Both the position numbers and the translations under genes were made by a program. A stretch of DNA of 25,661 bases from assembly GCA_964568985.1 (NCBI GenBank), contig CAZMSP010000017.1, positions 1-25,661 on the forward strand, written 5' to 3'. Each line of letters starts with the position of its first letter. The first letter of the stretch is position 1. Positions 1 to 7,157 of this stretch are shown here, piece by piece. Under the pieces are notes generated by a model. That model made no database searches and was not told the DNA's origin. It saw only the letters and a program-made list of their open reading frames with translations. This stretch comes from CAZBWE01 sp964568985. GTDB lineage: Bacteria > Planctomycetota > Phycisphaerae > Sedimentisphaerales > Anaerobacaceae.

Positions 1-454
1 AATCCCACAGACAAAAACCTTCGTGGTGCTTTGACGTGATGACGATATACTTCATTCCCGCGTCTTTGGCCATTTGCACCCACTGGTCGGCGTTAAACTT
101 GACTGGATTAAATTTTCCAGCGAGCTGTTCGTAATCCTCGACTGGGATAGGGGCCTGCTCCATAATCCACTCGCCGGTGCCGGAAATTTTCTCTCCATTC
201 CACTGACCGGCAGGTATTGCATACAGACCCCAGTGGATGAACATTCCGAATCTCGCCTCGCGCCACCACTTCATTCGTTCGTCCTTGTCCTGCATCTGCT
301 TTGTCCGGTCTGAATCTGATTTGGAGAGTTTGGCAGTTTGTTGTGCGTAGCCGGCGGTTGATAAAATGCACATTATCGAAGCTGCCAGCAGTACGCATCG
401 GCTGTTTGAATACTTACAAGTATAGATACCAGACTGAGCAGTTTTTTGACTCAT
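1..454 (-). CDS. Alpha-L-fucosidase GH29, secreted, N-terminal part (3' end beyond window)
   Basis: This is the first 151 codons of a gene that runs off the left edge. Residues 1-38 hold a basic stretch, then a hydrophobic core (VLLAASIMCILSTAGYA), so a signal peptide is likely. The mature part starts the GH29 (beta/alpha)8 barrel: WWREARFGMFIHWGLYAIPA at about 63-82, then a GEW-IMEQ-PxxxYE segment, KFNPVKFNADQWVQMAKDAG and SKHHEGFCLWD at 141-151. These are the conserved N-terminal blocks of GH29 enzymes, which remove alpha-L-fucose from glycans; the catalytic nucleophile lies beyond the window. The ATG at 452-454 is the only start that keeps the signal peptide, but no Shine-Dalgarno sequence is visible before it. 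It follows groEL on the same strand after 49 bp with no terminator seen between them. The family call is strong; substrate is inferred from the family. Confidence 0.88.
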   Translation of the reverse strand, partial: MSQKTAQSGIYTCKYSNSRCVLLAASIMCILSTAGYAQQTAKLSKSDSDRTKQMQDKDERMKWWREARFGMFIHWGLYAIPAGQWNGEKISGTGEWIMEQAPIPVEDYEQLAGKFNPVKFNADQWVQMAKDAGMKYIVITSKHHEGFCLWD

Positions 455-503
455 TGCTTTTACTTTTTTTCTAAACTAAGATAGCCGTTTCGAATGGATG
501 GCA

Positions 504-2186
504 TTACATCATACCCATACCACCCATACCGCCGCCATAGCCGCCTCCTGGCGGCATACCACCCATACCGCCCATACCTCCACCAGGGGGCATTTCTTCT
601 TTTTCCTTTGGTTTTTCAGTAACAAGGCAATCTGTGGTCAGTAGTAGACCAGCTATGCTTACCGCGTTTTGCAGGGCGATTCGTGTAACCTTTACTGGGT
701 CAATAACACCAGCTTTGACTAAGTCCTCGTATTTGTCTGTATTGGCGTTATAGCCAAAGCCGCCTTTGCCTTCTGAGACTTTGTTAACTACGAGGTTCGG
801 CGTAGCCCCTGCGTTGTAAGCAATATAGTAGCAGGGCATATTCAGCGCTTTGGCTAATATATCAGCACCGGTTTGCTCATCGCCTTCGAGTTTCAATTTC
901 TCAACCGCATCCAAACAACGGATTAGTGCCACGCCTCCACCGGGCACGATACCTTCCTCGATGGCCGCTCTGGTTGCATGCAGGGCATCTTCGATTCGGG
1001 CCTTTATTTCCTTCATTTCTGTTTCACTTGCCGCCCCAACATTGATTTGAGCGACGCCACCGGTCAGCTTGGCCAGCCGTTCCTGGAGCTTCTCGCGGTC
1101 ATAATCGCTGGTTGTAACTTCTATCTCGTCCTTTATCTGTTTGATTCGGCCGTTGATAGCTTCCTGGCTGCCTGCGCCTTCAACTATGATTGTATTATCA
1201 TTGTCGATGGTTATCTTTTTGGCCTGGCCGAGTTGCCTAATACCAACGTTTTCCATGTCGATTCCAAGGTCTTTGAAAATCGGCTCTGCGCCTGTCAGGG
1301 TCGCAATATCAGCCAGCATCGCTTTTCTACGGTCACCATAACCAGGTGCCTTTACCGCTGCGCACTGCAGAACGCCTTTAAGTTTGTTGACCACAAGCGT
1401 CGCTAATGCCTCGCTCTCAACATCTTCTGCGATAATCAGCAATGACCTTTTACTTTTTGCAATTTTTTCGAGCAGCGGCACGAGTTTGGCAATATTGCTG
1501 ATTTTCTCCTCGTGGATAAGTATATACGGCTTTTCCAGCTCGCAAACCATATTTTCCTGGTTGGTTACAAAGTGAGGAGAAAGATAACCGCGGTCAAACT
1601 GCATCCCCTCGACAAAATCGACGGTCGTCTCGAAGCTTTTACCTTCCTCGACGGTAATAACTCCATCTTTGCCGACACGCTGGAAGGCCTCAGCCATTTT
1701 TTTCCCGATTTCTACGTCGTTATTGGCTGATATCGAGGCGATATTAACTATGTCGTCTGTTTTTGTAATATTGATTGGCTTCGCCAGCGAGGCGAGCTTG
1801 TCAGTAACGGCTTTGGCTGCCCTGTGCATACCGCGGGCCAGCGCCATAGCATCTGCACCTGCTGCGAGGTTTCTGTACGCTTCTTTGAAAAGGGCTTCCG
1901 TGAGGACAGTAGCAGTTGTTGTGCCGTCACCAGCGATTTTTGAGGTTTTACTCGCTGCCTCTTTTACCAGTTTTGCGCCGAGATTTTCGTTTTTATCAAT
2001 AAGCTCAACCTCTTCGGCAACGGTTACCCCATCTTTCGTTACGGTTGGGCCACCCCAGCTTTTGTCGAGAATGGCGTTTCTGCCTCGCGGTCCGAGGGTT
2101 GGTTTTACTGCTGATGCGAGTTTCTCGACGCCAGCTAATAAGCCTGCTCTCGCATTAGCTTCAAATGCCAATTGTTTTACTGCCAT
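504..2186 (-). CDS. groEL: Chaperonin GroEL (Hsp60, 60 kDa)
   Basis: Full-length (560 aa) group I chaperonin, the ATP-driven double-ring folding cage of the cytosol. Visible landmarks are LGPRGRN at 31-37, the ATP-site GDGTTTATVL with Asp87, the EEGIVPGGG block before the second conserved Asp region, and a C-terminal Gly/Met-rich tail from about residue 532 that includes two PPGGG units. The start is fixed by an AGGAGG at 2196-2201, nine bases upstream. No groES lies on either side, so the co-chaperonin must be encoded elsewhere or this is one of several groEL copies; planctomycetes often carry several. No CIRCE inverted repeat is visible upstream, so HrcA control is not supported. A secreted fucosidase gene follows after 49 bp. 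Confidence 0.97.
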   Translation of the reverse strand: MAVKQLAFEANARAGLLAGVEKLASAVKPTLGPRGRNAILDKSWGGPTVTKDGVTVAEEVELIDKNENLGAKLVKEAASKTSKIAGDGTTTATVLTEALFKEAYRNLAAGADAMALARGMHRAAKAVTDKLASLAKPINITKTDDIVNIASISANNDVEIGKKMAEAFQRVGKDGVITVEEGKSFETTVDFVEGMQFDRGYLSPHFVTNQENMVCELEKPYILIHEEKISNIAKLVPLLEKIAKSKRSLLIIAEDVESEALATLVVNKLKGVLQCAAVKAPGYGDRRKAMLADIATLTGAEPIFKDLGIDMENVGIRQLGQAKKITIDNDNTIIVEGAGSQEAINGRIKQIKDEIEVTTSDYDREKLQERLAKLTGGVAQINVGAASETEMKEIKARIEDALHATRAAIEEGIVPGGGVALIRCLDAVEKLKLEGDEQTGADILAKALNMPCYYIAYNAGATPNLVVNKVSEGKGGFGYNANTDKYEDLVKAGVIDPVKVTRIALQNAVSIAGLLLTTDCLVTEKPKEKEEMPPGGGMGGMGGMPPGGGYGGGMGGMGMM

Positions 2187-2195
2187 AATTGCTTG

Positions 2196-2201
2196 CCTCC
2201 T
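2196..2201 (-). promoter_or_regulatory. Shine-Dalgarno of groEL
   Basis: Reads AGGAGG on the minus strand, nine bases before the groEL ATG. It is one of only a few perfect Shine-Dalgarno sites in the window; most housekeeping genes here lack one. It confirms the groEL start. Confidence 0.85.
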
Positions 2202-2570
2202 ACAAAAATGGTGAAATTGCTAATGTTTTGCTAAACAAATATTTACAATACTTCGACTTCGCTCAGTACGGTGAGCCTGTCGAACCGTTGTTTTACACAT
2301 CTATTTTCAGTCCTTGTTTTTATTAATATGTAATTTATATCAAATGTGCAAAGATTATGCCAGCTTTTGTACGGCAGGGGGGCTATATTGTACAAATTGT
2401 CGTAAGTATTTTGTTCACAAGTAACTATAGCCGGTAAAATTTACACTGATAACGTTATCTTTCAGTTGGAAACGCTGGTAAAATACCAATATTGGCATAA
2501 AAAGAGGATATTAGAACGCCAAGATGGCAGGTGCAATCGTGGGGAATTGACGATTAATTGACCTGAAGAA
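2202..2570. other. Intergenic region between tsaB and groEL
   Basis: About 370 bp without a credible gene. It holds a palindromic repeat element at 2251-2284 and a perfect 10-bp palindrome CCAATATTGG at 2486-2495. On the minus strand a weak promoter-like pair (TTGCAC, 17 bases, TATTAA, around 2320-2350) could serve groEL, but the match is poor. No CIRCE element and no T-tailed terminator for tsaB were seen. Confidence 0.5.
2251..2284. repeat. Palindromic dispersed-type repeat in the groEL leader
   Basis: Imperfect inverted repeat. Outer arms are TTCGAC (2252-2257) and GTCGAA (2279-2284); inner arms are GCTCA (2261-2265) and TGAGC (2272-2276), around a short loop. As I recall, this TTCGACTTCGCTCAGTACGG-type sequence is a widely seen intergenic repeat in diverse bacterial genomes. 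It would lie in the 5' untranslated RNA of groEL if transcription starts upstream. Copy number cannot be judged from one window. Confidence 0.7.
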
Positions 2571-3314
2571 TCATTTTCTTTTTAATGTGACGTTGGGACG
2601 CATCAGGTAATTTGGGGTCAATAACAGTGGGTCAGCGAATTCATCGGCTTGGGCCTTGTTCCAGCCGAGCTGGTGGACCTTCGAGGCACGAGGGCTCCAA
2701 AACTCCTCATCAAAAAAACAAATGCCATCGGCTTTGAACTTGTCCTTATGATATACCAGGCCATCGCCGAGCAGCCAGGCAGGCTTCTCCTTGCAAGCAT
2801 ATTTCTCCAAAAATTCGTTAGCAGTCATTAGAGAATCTGGAACAGTCTTGTTCCAGATTCCGTCGCTCGTCGCTCGTCTTTCGTCGCTCGTTTTTTGGTA
2901 AACGGCGATGTAGAATTGGCCTCTTTTGGCGTCAAGGATAGGAGCGATGGTTTCGAGAGATTCTTCGCTTCGCTCAGAATGACAAATAGTAGTTGCATTG
3001 GCGGCGATGACGTCGAGTGTATCAACCGGGACGATTTTTGCAGAATTGGCCAAGTGCATTGCCTTTGCCAGTGTAACAGCAATTCTCAGGCCAGTGAAAC
3101 TGCCAGGGCCGACAGAAATATAAACTTGCTCAATGTCCTGAGATTTTTTTTTGAAACGGTTGAGAAGACTGCAAATGGCTGGAAAGAGCTCGGAGCCATG
3201 TTTCATTGGACCAGAGAAGGAAATCTCATTAAGAAGTTTCTGGCCAGCTGCTATCGCAACAGAGCCGACTCTGCTGGAGGTTTCAACGGCTAATATCAAG
3301 GTTTTTTGTATCAT
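2571..3314 (-). CDS. tsaB: tRNA t6A biosynthesis protein TsaB, with in-frame repeat insertions
   Basis: TsaB is the non-catalytic ASKHA-fold partner of TsaD in making N6-threonylcarbamoyladenosine at A37 of ANN-decoding tRNAs, together with TsaC and TsaE. Visible here: the N-terminal ILAVETSSRVGSVAI strand-loop, the diagnostic SVGPGSFTGLRIAVTLAKAM block at about 67-86, and PILDAKRGQFYIAVY at about 125-139. I chose the ATG at 3314 (247 aa); the frame extends to a TTG at 3341, but the extra nine residues precede the usual family start. Two stretches look foreign: CHSERSEESLE at about 111-121 and TSDERRATSDGIWNK at about 142-156. They are translations of repeat DNA at 2958-2983 and 2833-2890. 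The gene diverges from the secretin gene. Confidence 0.9.
   Translation of the reverse strand: MIQKTLILAVETSSRVGSVAIAAGQKLLNEISFSGPMKHGSELFPAICSLLNRFKKKSQDIEQVYISVGPGSFTGLRIAVTLAKAMHLANSAKIVPVDTLDVIAANATTICHSERSEESLETIAPILDAKRGQFYIAVYQKTSDERRATSDGIWNKTVPDSLMTANEFLEKYACKEKPAWLLGDGLVYHKDKFKADGICFFDEEFWSPRASKVHQLGWNKAQADEFADPLLLTPNYLMRPNVTLKRK
2833..2860. repeat. Perfect 11-bp inverted repeat inside tsaB
   Basis: Arms GAATCTGGAAC (2833-2843) and GTTCCAGATTC (2850-2860) pair perfectly around a 6-base loop. It lies in frame and is translated within tsaB as part of the GIWNKTVPDS stretch. It directly abuts a tandem repeat at 2861-2890. Confidence 0.85.
2861..2890. repeat. Short tandem repeat (cgtcgctcgt type) inside tsaB
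   Basis: Overlapping copies of the unit CGTCGCTCGT with one interruption, translated on the minus strand as SDERRATSD. As I recall, similar SDERRATSDE peptides recur in predicted proteins of unrelated bacteria as the translation of a dispersed repeat. Confidence 0.7.
2958..2983. repeat. Dispersed palindromic repeat translated as CHSERSEESLE in tsaB
   Basis: Contains ATTCT (2960-2964) and AGAAT (2976-2980) arms around a GCTTCGCTC-like centre. The minus strand reads TCATTCTGAGCGAAGCGAAG, which I recognise as a very common dispersed repeat in many bacterial genomes. It is in frame within tsaB and interrupts the region just before the conserved PILDAKRG strand. Confidence 0.75.
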
Positions 3315-3614
3315 AATGGCGATTTTGGCCAGATATACCAAACTTCTACGGTTTGCTCAAAAAGGGGAATTTCGGCCCTAAAAAAGTTTGTTTTTCAATC
3401 GTCTATTTTTCGTCCAGATTTCCTATAGTTTCCACGTTGTTGCGACCCTCATTATATATTATCGGGCAGGCACAGAAAATCAAATTTTTCCCTTGCAAAA
3501 TTCTTTTTTTTTGTATAGACTGAATTATCATAAGTCAAAACTTATTTGAAATTGGAGGTTGTAGTAAAGGTTGATTTGGAGTGAAGAGCTTCCAGAGGAG
3601 GCGGTTTTTGGGGC

Positions 3615-3620
3615 AGGAGG
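3615..3620 (+). promoter_or_regulatory. Shine-Dalgarno that decides a TTG start (secretin)
   Basis: AGGAGG at 3615-3620, six bases before the TTG at 3627. There is no in-frame ATG near the start of the hydrophobic leader, so this site supports TTG initiation. A possible promoter, TTGCAA at 3493 and TATAGA at 3514 with a short 15-base spacer, lies upstream but is weak. Confidence 0.8.
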
Positions 3621-3626
3621 TAAGGT

Positions 3627-6600
3627 TTGAAGAATTCAAGTTTTCTTAATAAAACTTTCGGTAGACAGTCCCTATCGATTATTCTGGGGACGATTCTGCT
3701 TTTTACCGCAGTCGTGACGGTGGTTGCTCCATCTCAGACAAACGAAGCTGAGAGGCGAGCATTATCCCGTCAATTAGCACAAAAGTGGATTCTAACCGGC
3801 GTGGAACAATATAGCGCAGGTAACTACGAGCAAGCAGAAAAATCGCTGCTTAGCGCAAAAGAGTACCAGGAATACTTAATGGTTAGTGAACGCAACCAAT
3901 TAAGTGAAGTTCTGGAAAAGACACGGACAGCCAAACTTGAAAGAAAACGCGTTGTAGAGGTGTATCAACGGGTCGCTGAATTCATTAAGCAAGGCAAACT
4001 GGAACAGGCCAAAGCACAGCTTGAACAGGTCAAAGACAATATGTCTTTGAGGGAAGACGAAAAGAAAAACATCGCAGAAGCGATTACGAAAATAGACAAT
4101 CAAATACAAGCTAAAGCTCAATCCCAAAAGGCCGGGGATACACGGTTTTTAACCGGAGGAGAGATAGTCGAAAAAACCGTAGGCACCGAGAGGACCGTCA
4201 TAGGAGCGAAAGACAAGCAGCAAGAAATTGCTGACCTTTATTACCGCAGTGTTGGGTTGTACCGCACCGGCCAGTTGGAGAAGGCCCGTGAAGGTTTTGT
4301 TACGGTTGTAAACAGCGGCCTTGTTCCGGAATCGATGACCAAGACAATAGAAGGTTATGTGAAGAAAATAGATGAGTCTTTGGCCAATAGAAATGTGGTG
4401 AAGAGTGACACCACAAGAACTCGTATCCGGCCCGAGATTACCAAACCAAGGTATGTTTTGCCAAAAACCTCTGGGCCACTTAAAGTTGCCAAGCCCAAAT
4501 ATGTTGAGCCTCTAACAAGTGAAGGCCCCTACATAGAAGTAGTTAATCGCAAAAGAAATATCGTACGCAGCCATACAAGTGCGGTCGTTAATGACGCTGT
4601 AGCTAAGGCTCAAAGTTACGCAAGCCAGGATAAATTCGATAAAGCGAAAGATGTTATTGCGACGGCTGAATTTATAGTGAACCAAAACCAGATGCAACTT
4701 GGAGATGAGCTTTTCAAACAGCACAGTAGTGCATTGGAACAGCTCAGTGAGAAAATAGACCAGGCAGAAGAGGAAAGGACGATAGCTTCAGAACAAGAGA
4801 GACGTGAAGCGGCGATAGAGGCACAGCGTGCCTTTAGAGAGAAAGAGCAGATGGAAATTGACAGACAAATAAAAACTCTGATGGAAAATGCTCTTGCTTA
4901 CGAGAAACGACAGGATTACAAAGCAGCTCTTGGTCAATTGGAGCAACTGCTCGCTATAGACCCGCAAAACAGTGAGGCGCTGGCACTGAAGGATAAGCTG
5001 GATGATGAGATTTACTTCCAGAGACAGTTAGAAGTACAGAAGGAAGTGGATAAAGAAAGAGCAGAAGTTTTGCTCAGTACCGATGAGTCTTCAATTCCAT
5101 ATGCCGAAGAGCTTAGATATCCCAAGAATTGGCGGGAGATTGTCCAGAAGCCTACACGGCAACCGGATGAGCCACTTGGATTAGAACCTGCTGATGTAGC
5201 TGTCTATAGACAATTAGCACAGATTGTTGACCTTTCACAATTTACACCAACAACACCTTTCGGCGAAGCGATGGAGATGATAAGAAATTCCGTTCAGCCG
5301 GCTCTTACGATATTTGTGAATTGGGGCGATTTGGAGCAAAATGCTAACATCGACCAGAGTACACCGATAAATATGGACCCGATAGCAGGAGTTCGTCTTG
5401 AGACAGTACTGAAACATTTGTTATCTGCAGTTTCTGGCGCATTTGCGGAGCTTGGTTATACCGTTGATGGCGGAGTAATTACAATAGCAACGGTAGACTC
5501 GCTTGAGGTTAAATTAGAGACAAGAATTTATGATGTTACTGACCTGCTTGGCCAACCAGCTAATTATTTTCAATGGCCTCCTTACGGTTACGGCGATTAC
5601 ACCGGCGGTACCACCACTGGTGGCGGCGGTGGTGGCACCAGTGGAGGCGGCTACGGCGGCGGTGGTGGCGGTGGTGGCACCAGTGGAGGCGGTGGTGGCA
5701 CCAGTGGAGGCGGCTACGGCGGCGGTGGCGGCGGTGGCGGCTACGGCGGCGGTGGTGGCACCAGTGGAGGCGGCTACGGCGGCGGTGGCGGCGGCGGTGG
5801 CATGGGCGGTATGGCCGGTGGTATGGGTGGCATAGACTATATGCGCGGCGTTAGAGCGCGAGACCTGGCCTTGCTTATCCAGCAGACTATCAGCAAGCCT
5901 GAAGACTGGGCACCAGATCCCTGGAGCGGTTTTACATACGGTATAGGAGACGGCACTATAACACCTTATCCACAGGATCAGCCAAAGAAACTTGCCATCC
6001 TGCAAACCCTTGAAATCCATAGGGAAATCGCAAAGGTGCTGGCAGAAATGCGTAAGGCACTTGGGCAGCAGGTTTCTATTGAGGCCAGATTTTTAGTAGT
6101 AAGCGAGAATTTCCTTGAAGACATTGGTCTGGATTTAGATTTTTCGATTGGTGGCGGTGGCGTTTTGGGTAAATGGGGTGTTTTTAGTTTCAATCAGGGT
6201 TCTGCCACTGCTACTGCATTACCAGATTCGTCAACAAAGATTCCGGGCAGTTGGGGCGGTATTCTACCAGCTATAAATGTCGAGGGGGGTTACGGCTCTG
6301 AGGCCGACCCTCTAATGATACACTTACTGCTGCGAGCGGTTCAGGCACACAAGGATGCGAGGACATTGACTGCTCCAAAGGTTACCGTTTTGAGTGGCGA
6401 GTCTGCGACGTTCTGGGTTGCAGACGATGTTTCATATGCGCTTCCACCTAACATTCAATATGGCACCTCTGCGGGCGCCTACGCCGGCGGTGGCTACCAG
6501 ACGTACAGTATAGAACAGATGATAGGTCGTTTACAAGTCGGTACTCTTCTCAATATTACTCCAACAATTGCTCCGGATAAGAAAAACGTGCTTCTTAATA

Positions 6601-6965
6601 TAATTACTGAACTTCGGGATTTGCTCGGAACGGCAGAGCATACAATTGAAGCGCCTGTGGGAGCACAGGGCGAGGTTCAGAAGTACATTGTACACGTTCC
6701 TGAGATAGAAACATCACAGGTAATGACGCGTGTGAGTGTGCCTGATGGCGGGACATTGCTGTTAGGCGGCCAGAAAGTAGCAGCGGAGATTGAAAAGGAA
6801 GTAGGAGTGCCGGTATTGAGCAAGATACCCATCATTGGAAGAGCATTCAGCAACCGCAGTAAGATCAGAGATCAGAAGATATTGCTAATATTAGTTAAGC
6901 CAACCATCATTCTACAGGAGGAGCGAGAAGCTGAAGCAGTTGCAGGATTAGCCGGTGGAATCTAA
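3627..6965 (+). CDS. Secretin (GspD/PilQ superfamily) with TPR-like N-terminus and central Gly-rich insert
   Basis: Outer-membrane channel protein of 1112 aa, larger than the usual 600-750 aa of GspD or PilQ. Order: a hydrophobic signal/anchor segment at about 15-38; a charged helical region to about 490 with four TPR-like units (near 44-100, 196-230, 322-355 and 417-460); an STN/N0-like domain at about 543-620; a Gly/Tyr/Thr/Ser linker at about 656-736; and the C-terminal secretin domain at about 790-1098. The last shows the motifs VPDGGTLLLGGQK near 1038 and VPVLSKIPIIGRAFSN near 1061. Secretins form the gated pore of type II secretion or type IV pili; no other secretion gene is adjacent, so the system is not determined. 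A giant exported protein gene follows 192 bp downstream. The start is TTG with a strong Shine-Dalgarno sequence. Confidence 0.9.
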   Translation: MKNSSFLNKTFGRQSLSIILGTILLFTAVVTVVAPSQTNEAERRALSRQLAQKWILTGVEQYSAGNYEQAEKSLLSAKEYQEYLMVSERNQLSEVLEKTRTAKLERKRVVEVYQRVAEFIKQGKLEQAKAQLEQVKDNMSLREDEKKNIAEAITKIDNQIQAKAQSQKAGDTRFLTGGEIVEKTVGTERTVIGAKDKQQEIADLYYRSVGLYRTGQLEKAREGFVTVVNSGLVPESMTKTIEGYVKKIDESLANRNVVKSDTTRTRIRPEITKPRYVLPKTSGPLKVAKPKYVEPLTSEGPYIEVVNRKRNIVRSHTSAVVNDAVAKAQSYASQDKFDKAKDVIATAEFIVNQNQMQLGDELFKQHSSALEQLSEKIDQAEEERTIASEQERREAAIEAQRAFREKEQMEIDRQIKTLMENALAYEKRQDYKAALGQLEQLLAIDPQNSEALALKDKLDDEIYFQRQLEVQKEVDKERAEVLLSTDESSIPYAEELRYPKNWREIVQKPTRQPDEPLGLEPADVAVYRQLAQIVDLSQFTPTTPFGEAMEMIRNSVQPALTIFVNWGDLEQNANIDQSTPINMDPIAGVRLETVLKHLLSAVSGAFAELGYTVDGGVITIATVDSLEVKLETRIYDVTDLLGQPANYFQWPPYGYGDYTGGTTTGGGGGGTSGGGYGGGGGGGGTSGGGGGTSGGGYGGGGGGGGYGGGGGTSGGGYGGGGGGGGMGGMAGGMGGIDYMRGVRARDLALLIQQTISKPEDWAPDPWSGFTYGIGDGTITPYPQDQPKKLAILQTLEIHREIAKVLAEMRKALGQQVSIEARFLVVSENFLEDIGLDLDFSIGGGGVLGKWGVFSFNQGSATATALPDSSTKIPGSWGGILPAINVEGGYGSEADPLMIHLLLRAVQAHKDARTLTAPKVTVLSGESATFWVADDVSYALPPNIQYGTSAGAYAGGGYQTYSIEQMIGRLQVGTLLNITPTIAPDKKNVLLNIITELRDLLGTAEHTIEAPVGAQGEVQKYIVHVPEIETSQVMTRVSVPDGGTLLLGGQKVAAEIEKEVGVPVLSKIPIIGRAFSNRSKIRDQKILLILVKPTIILQEEREAEAVAGLAGGI
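5595..5835 (+). repeat. Gly-rich low-complexity repeat tract in the secretin gene
   Basis: A GGC/GGT-rich tract encoding GGTSGGGYGGGG units. The core CACCAGTGGAGGCGG recurs at 5636, 5678, 5699 and 5759, at spacings of 42, 21 and 60 bases. All are multiples of three, so unit gain or loss keeps the frame. It also leaves long open frames on the other strand and frames, which I regard as composition artefacts. Confidence 0.9.
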
Positions 6966-7039
6966 GCCTAAGGGGACTAATATTAGTTTACGAGGTATAC
7001 AAAAAAAATTTGGCAATATTTTCACGACGAGAGACGTCT

Positions 7040-7103
7040 AAACTATAAATAGGGTTTTTTGCCATCAATAATGTATATTTTAGCAAAATCTTATTTATAG
7101 TTT
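7040..7103. repeat. Long AT-rich inverted repeat between the secretin and giant protein genes
   Basis: Perfect 12-bp arms AAACTATAAATA (7040-7051) and TATTTATAGTTT (7092-7103), with further partial pairing inward (a TTTTGC at 7057 against GCAAAA at 7083). The right arm runs into a T tract (7101-7106), so it could be a weak terminator for the secretin gene or a regulatory hairpin in the leader of the next gene. A separate 12-bp palindrome ACTAATATTAGT lies at 6976-6987, just after the secretin stop. Confidence 0.6.
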
Positions 7104-7147
7104 TTTAGCTGGATGCTGGGGACAACGGGGTAAATGGTATATAAAGC

Positions 7148-7153
7148 AGGAGG
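7148..7153 (+). promoter_or_regulatory. Shine-Dalgarno that decides the start of the giant beta-helix protein
   Basis: AGGAGG four bases before the ATG at 7158. It lies downstream of an in-frame ATG at 7134 and so favours the start at 7158, which puts the basic residues and hydrophobic core of the signal peptide right at the N-terminus. Confidence 0.8.
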
Positions 7154-7157
7154 AAAA

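Noticed and set aside
978..1406. Open frame of 142 codons opposite groEL
   Set aside because: Entirely antisense to groEL, no family resemblance and no Shine-Dalgarno site; a shadow of the real gene.
2187..2570. CIRCE operator for groEL
   Set aside because: Neither TTAGCACTC nor GAGTGCTAA, nor a close variant pair, is present upstream of groEL.
3315..3341. TTG start for TsaB nine codons upstream
   Set aside because: The family normally begins a few residues before the ILAVETSS strand, which the ATG at 3314 provides; no Shine-Dalgarno site supports the TTG.
5636..5790. Regularly recurring unit as a CRISPR array
   Set aside because: Spacings are irregular and multiples of three, the sequence is coding Gly-rich repeat, and there are no unique spacers or cas genes.
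5514..6020. Long Ala/Thr-rich open frame on the minus strand and Ala/Val- or Arg/Trp-rich frames on the plus strand over the Gly tract
   Set aside because: They arise from the GGC/GGT repeat read in other frames and lie wholly inside the well-supported secretin gene.
6976..6987. Palindrome ACTAATATTAGT as terminator of the secretin gene
   Set aside because: AT-rich, no loop and no T tract directly after it; too weak to call.
7134..7157. Upstream ATG for the giant protein
   Set aside because: The AGGAGG at 7148 lies downstream of it and serves the ATG at 7158, which gives a typical signal peptide.
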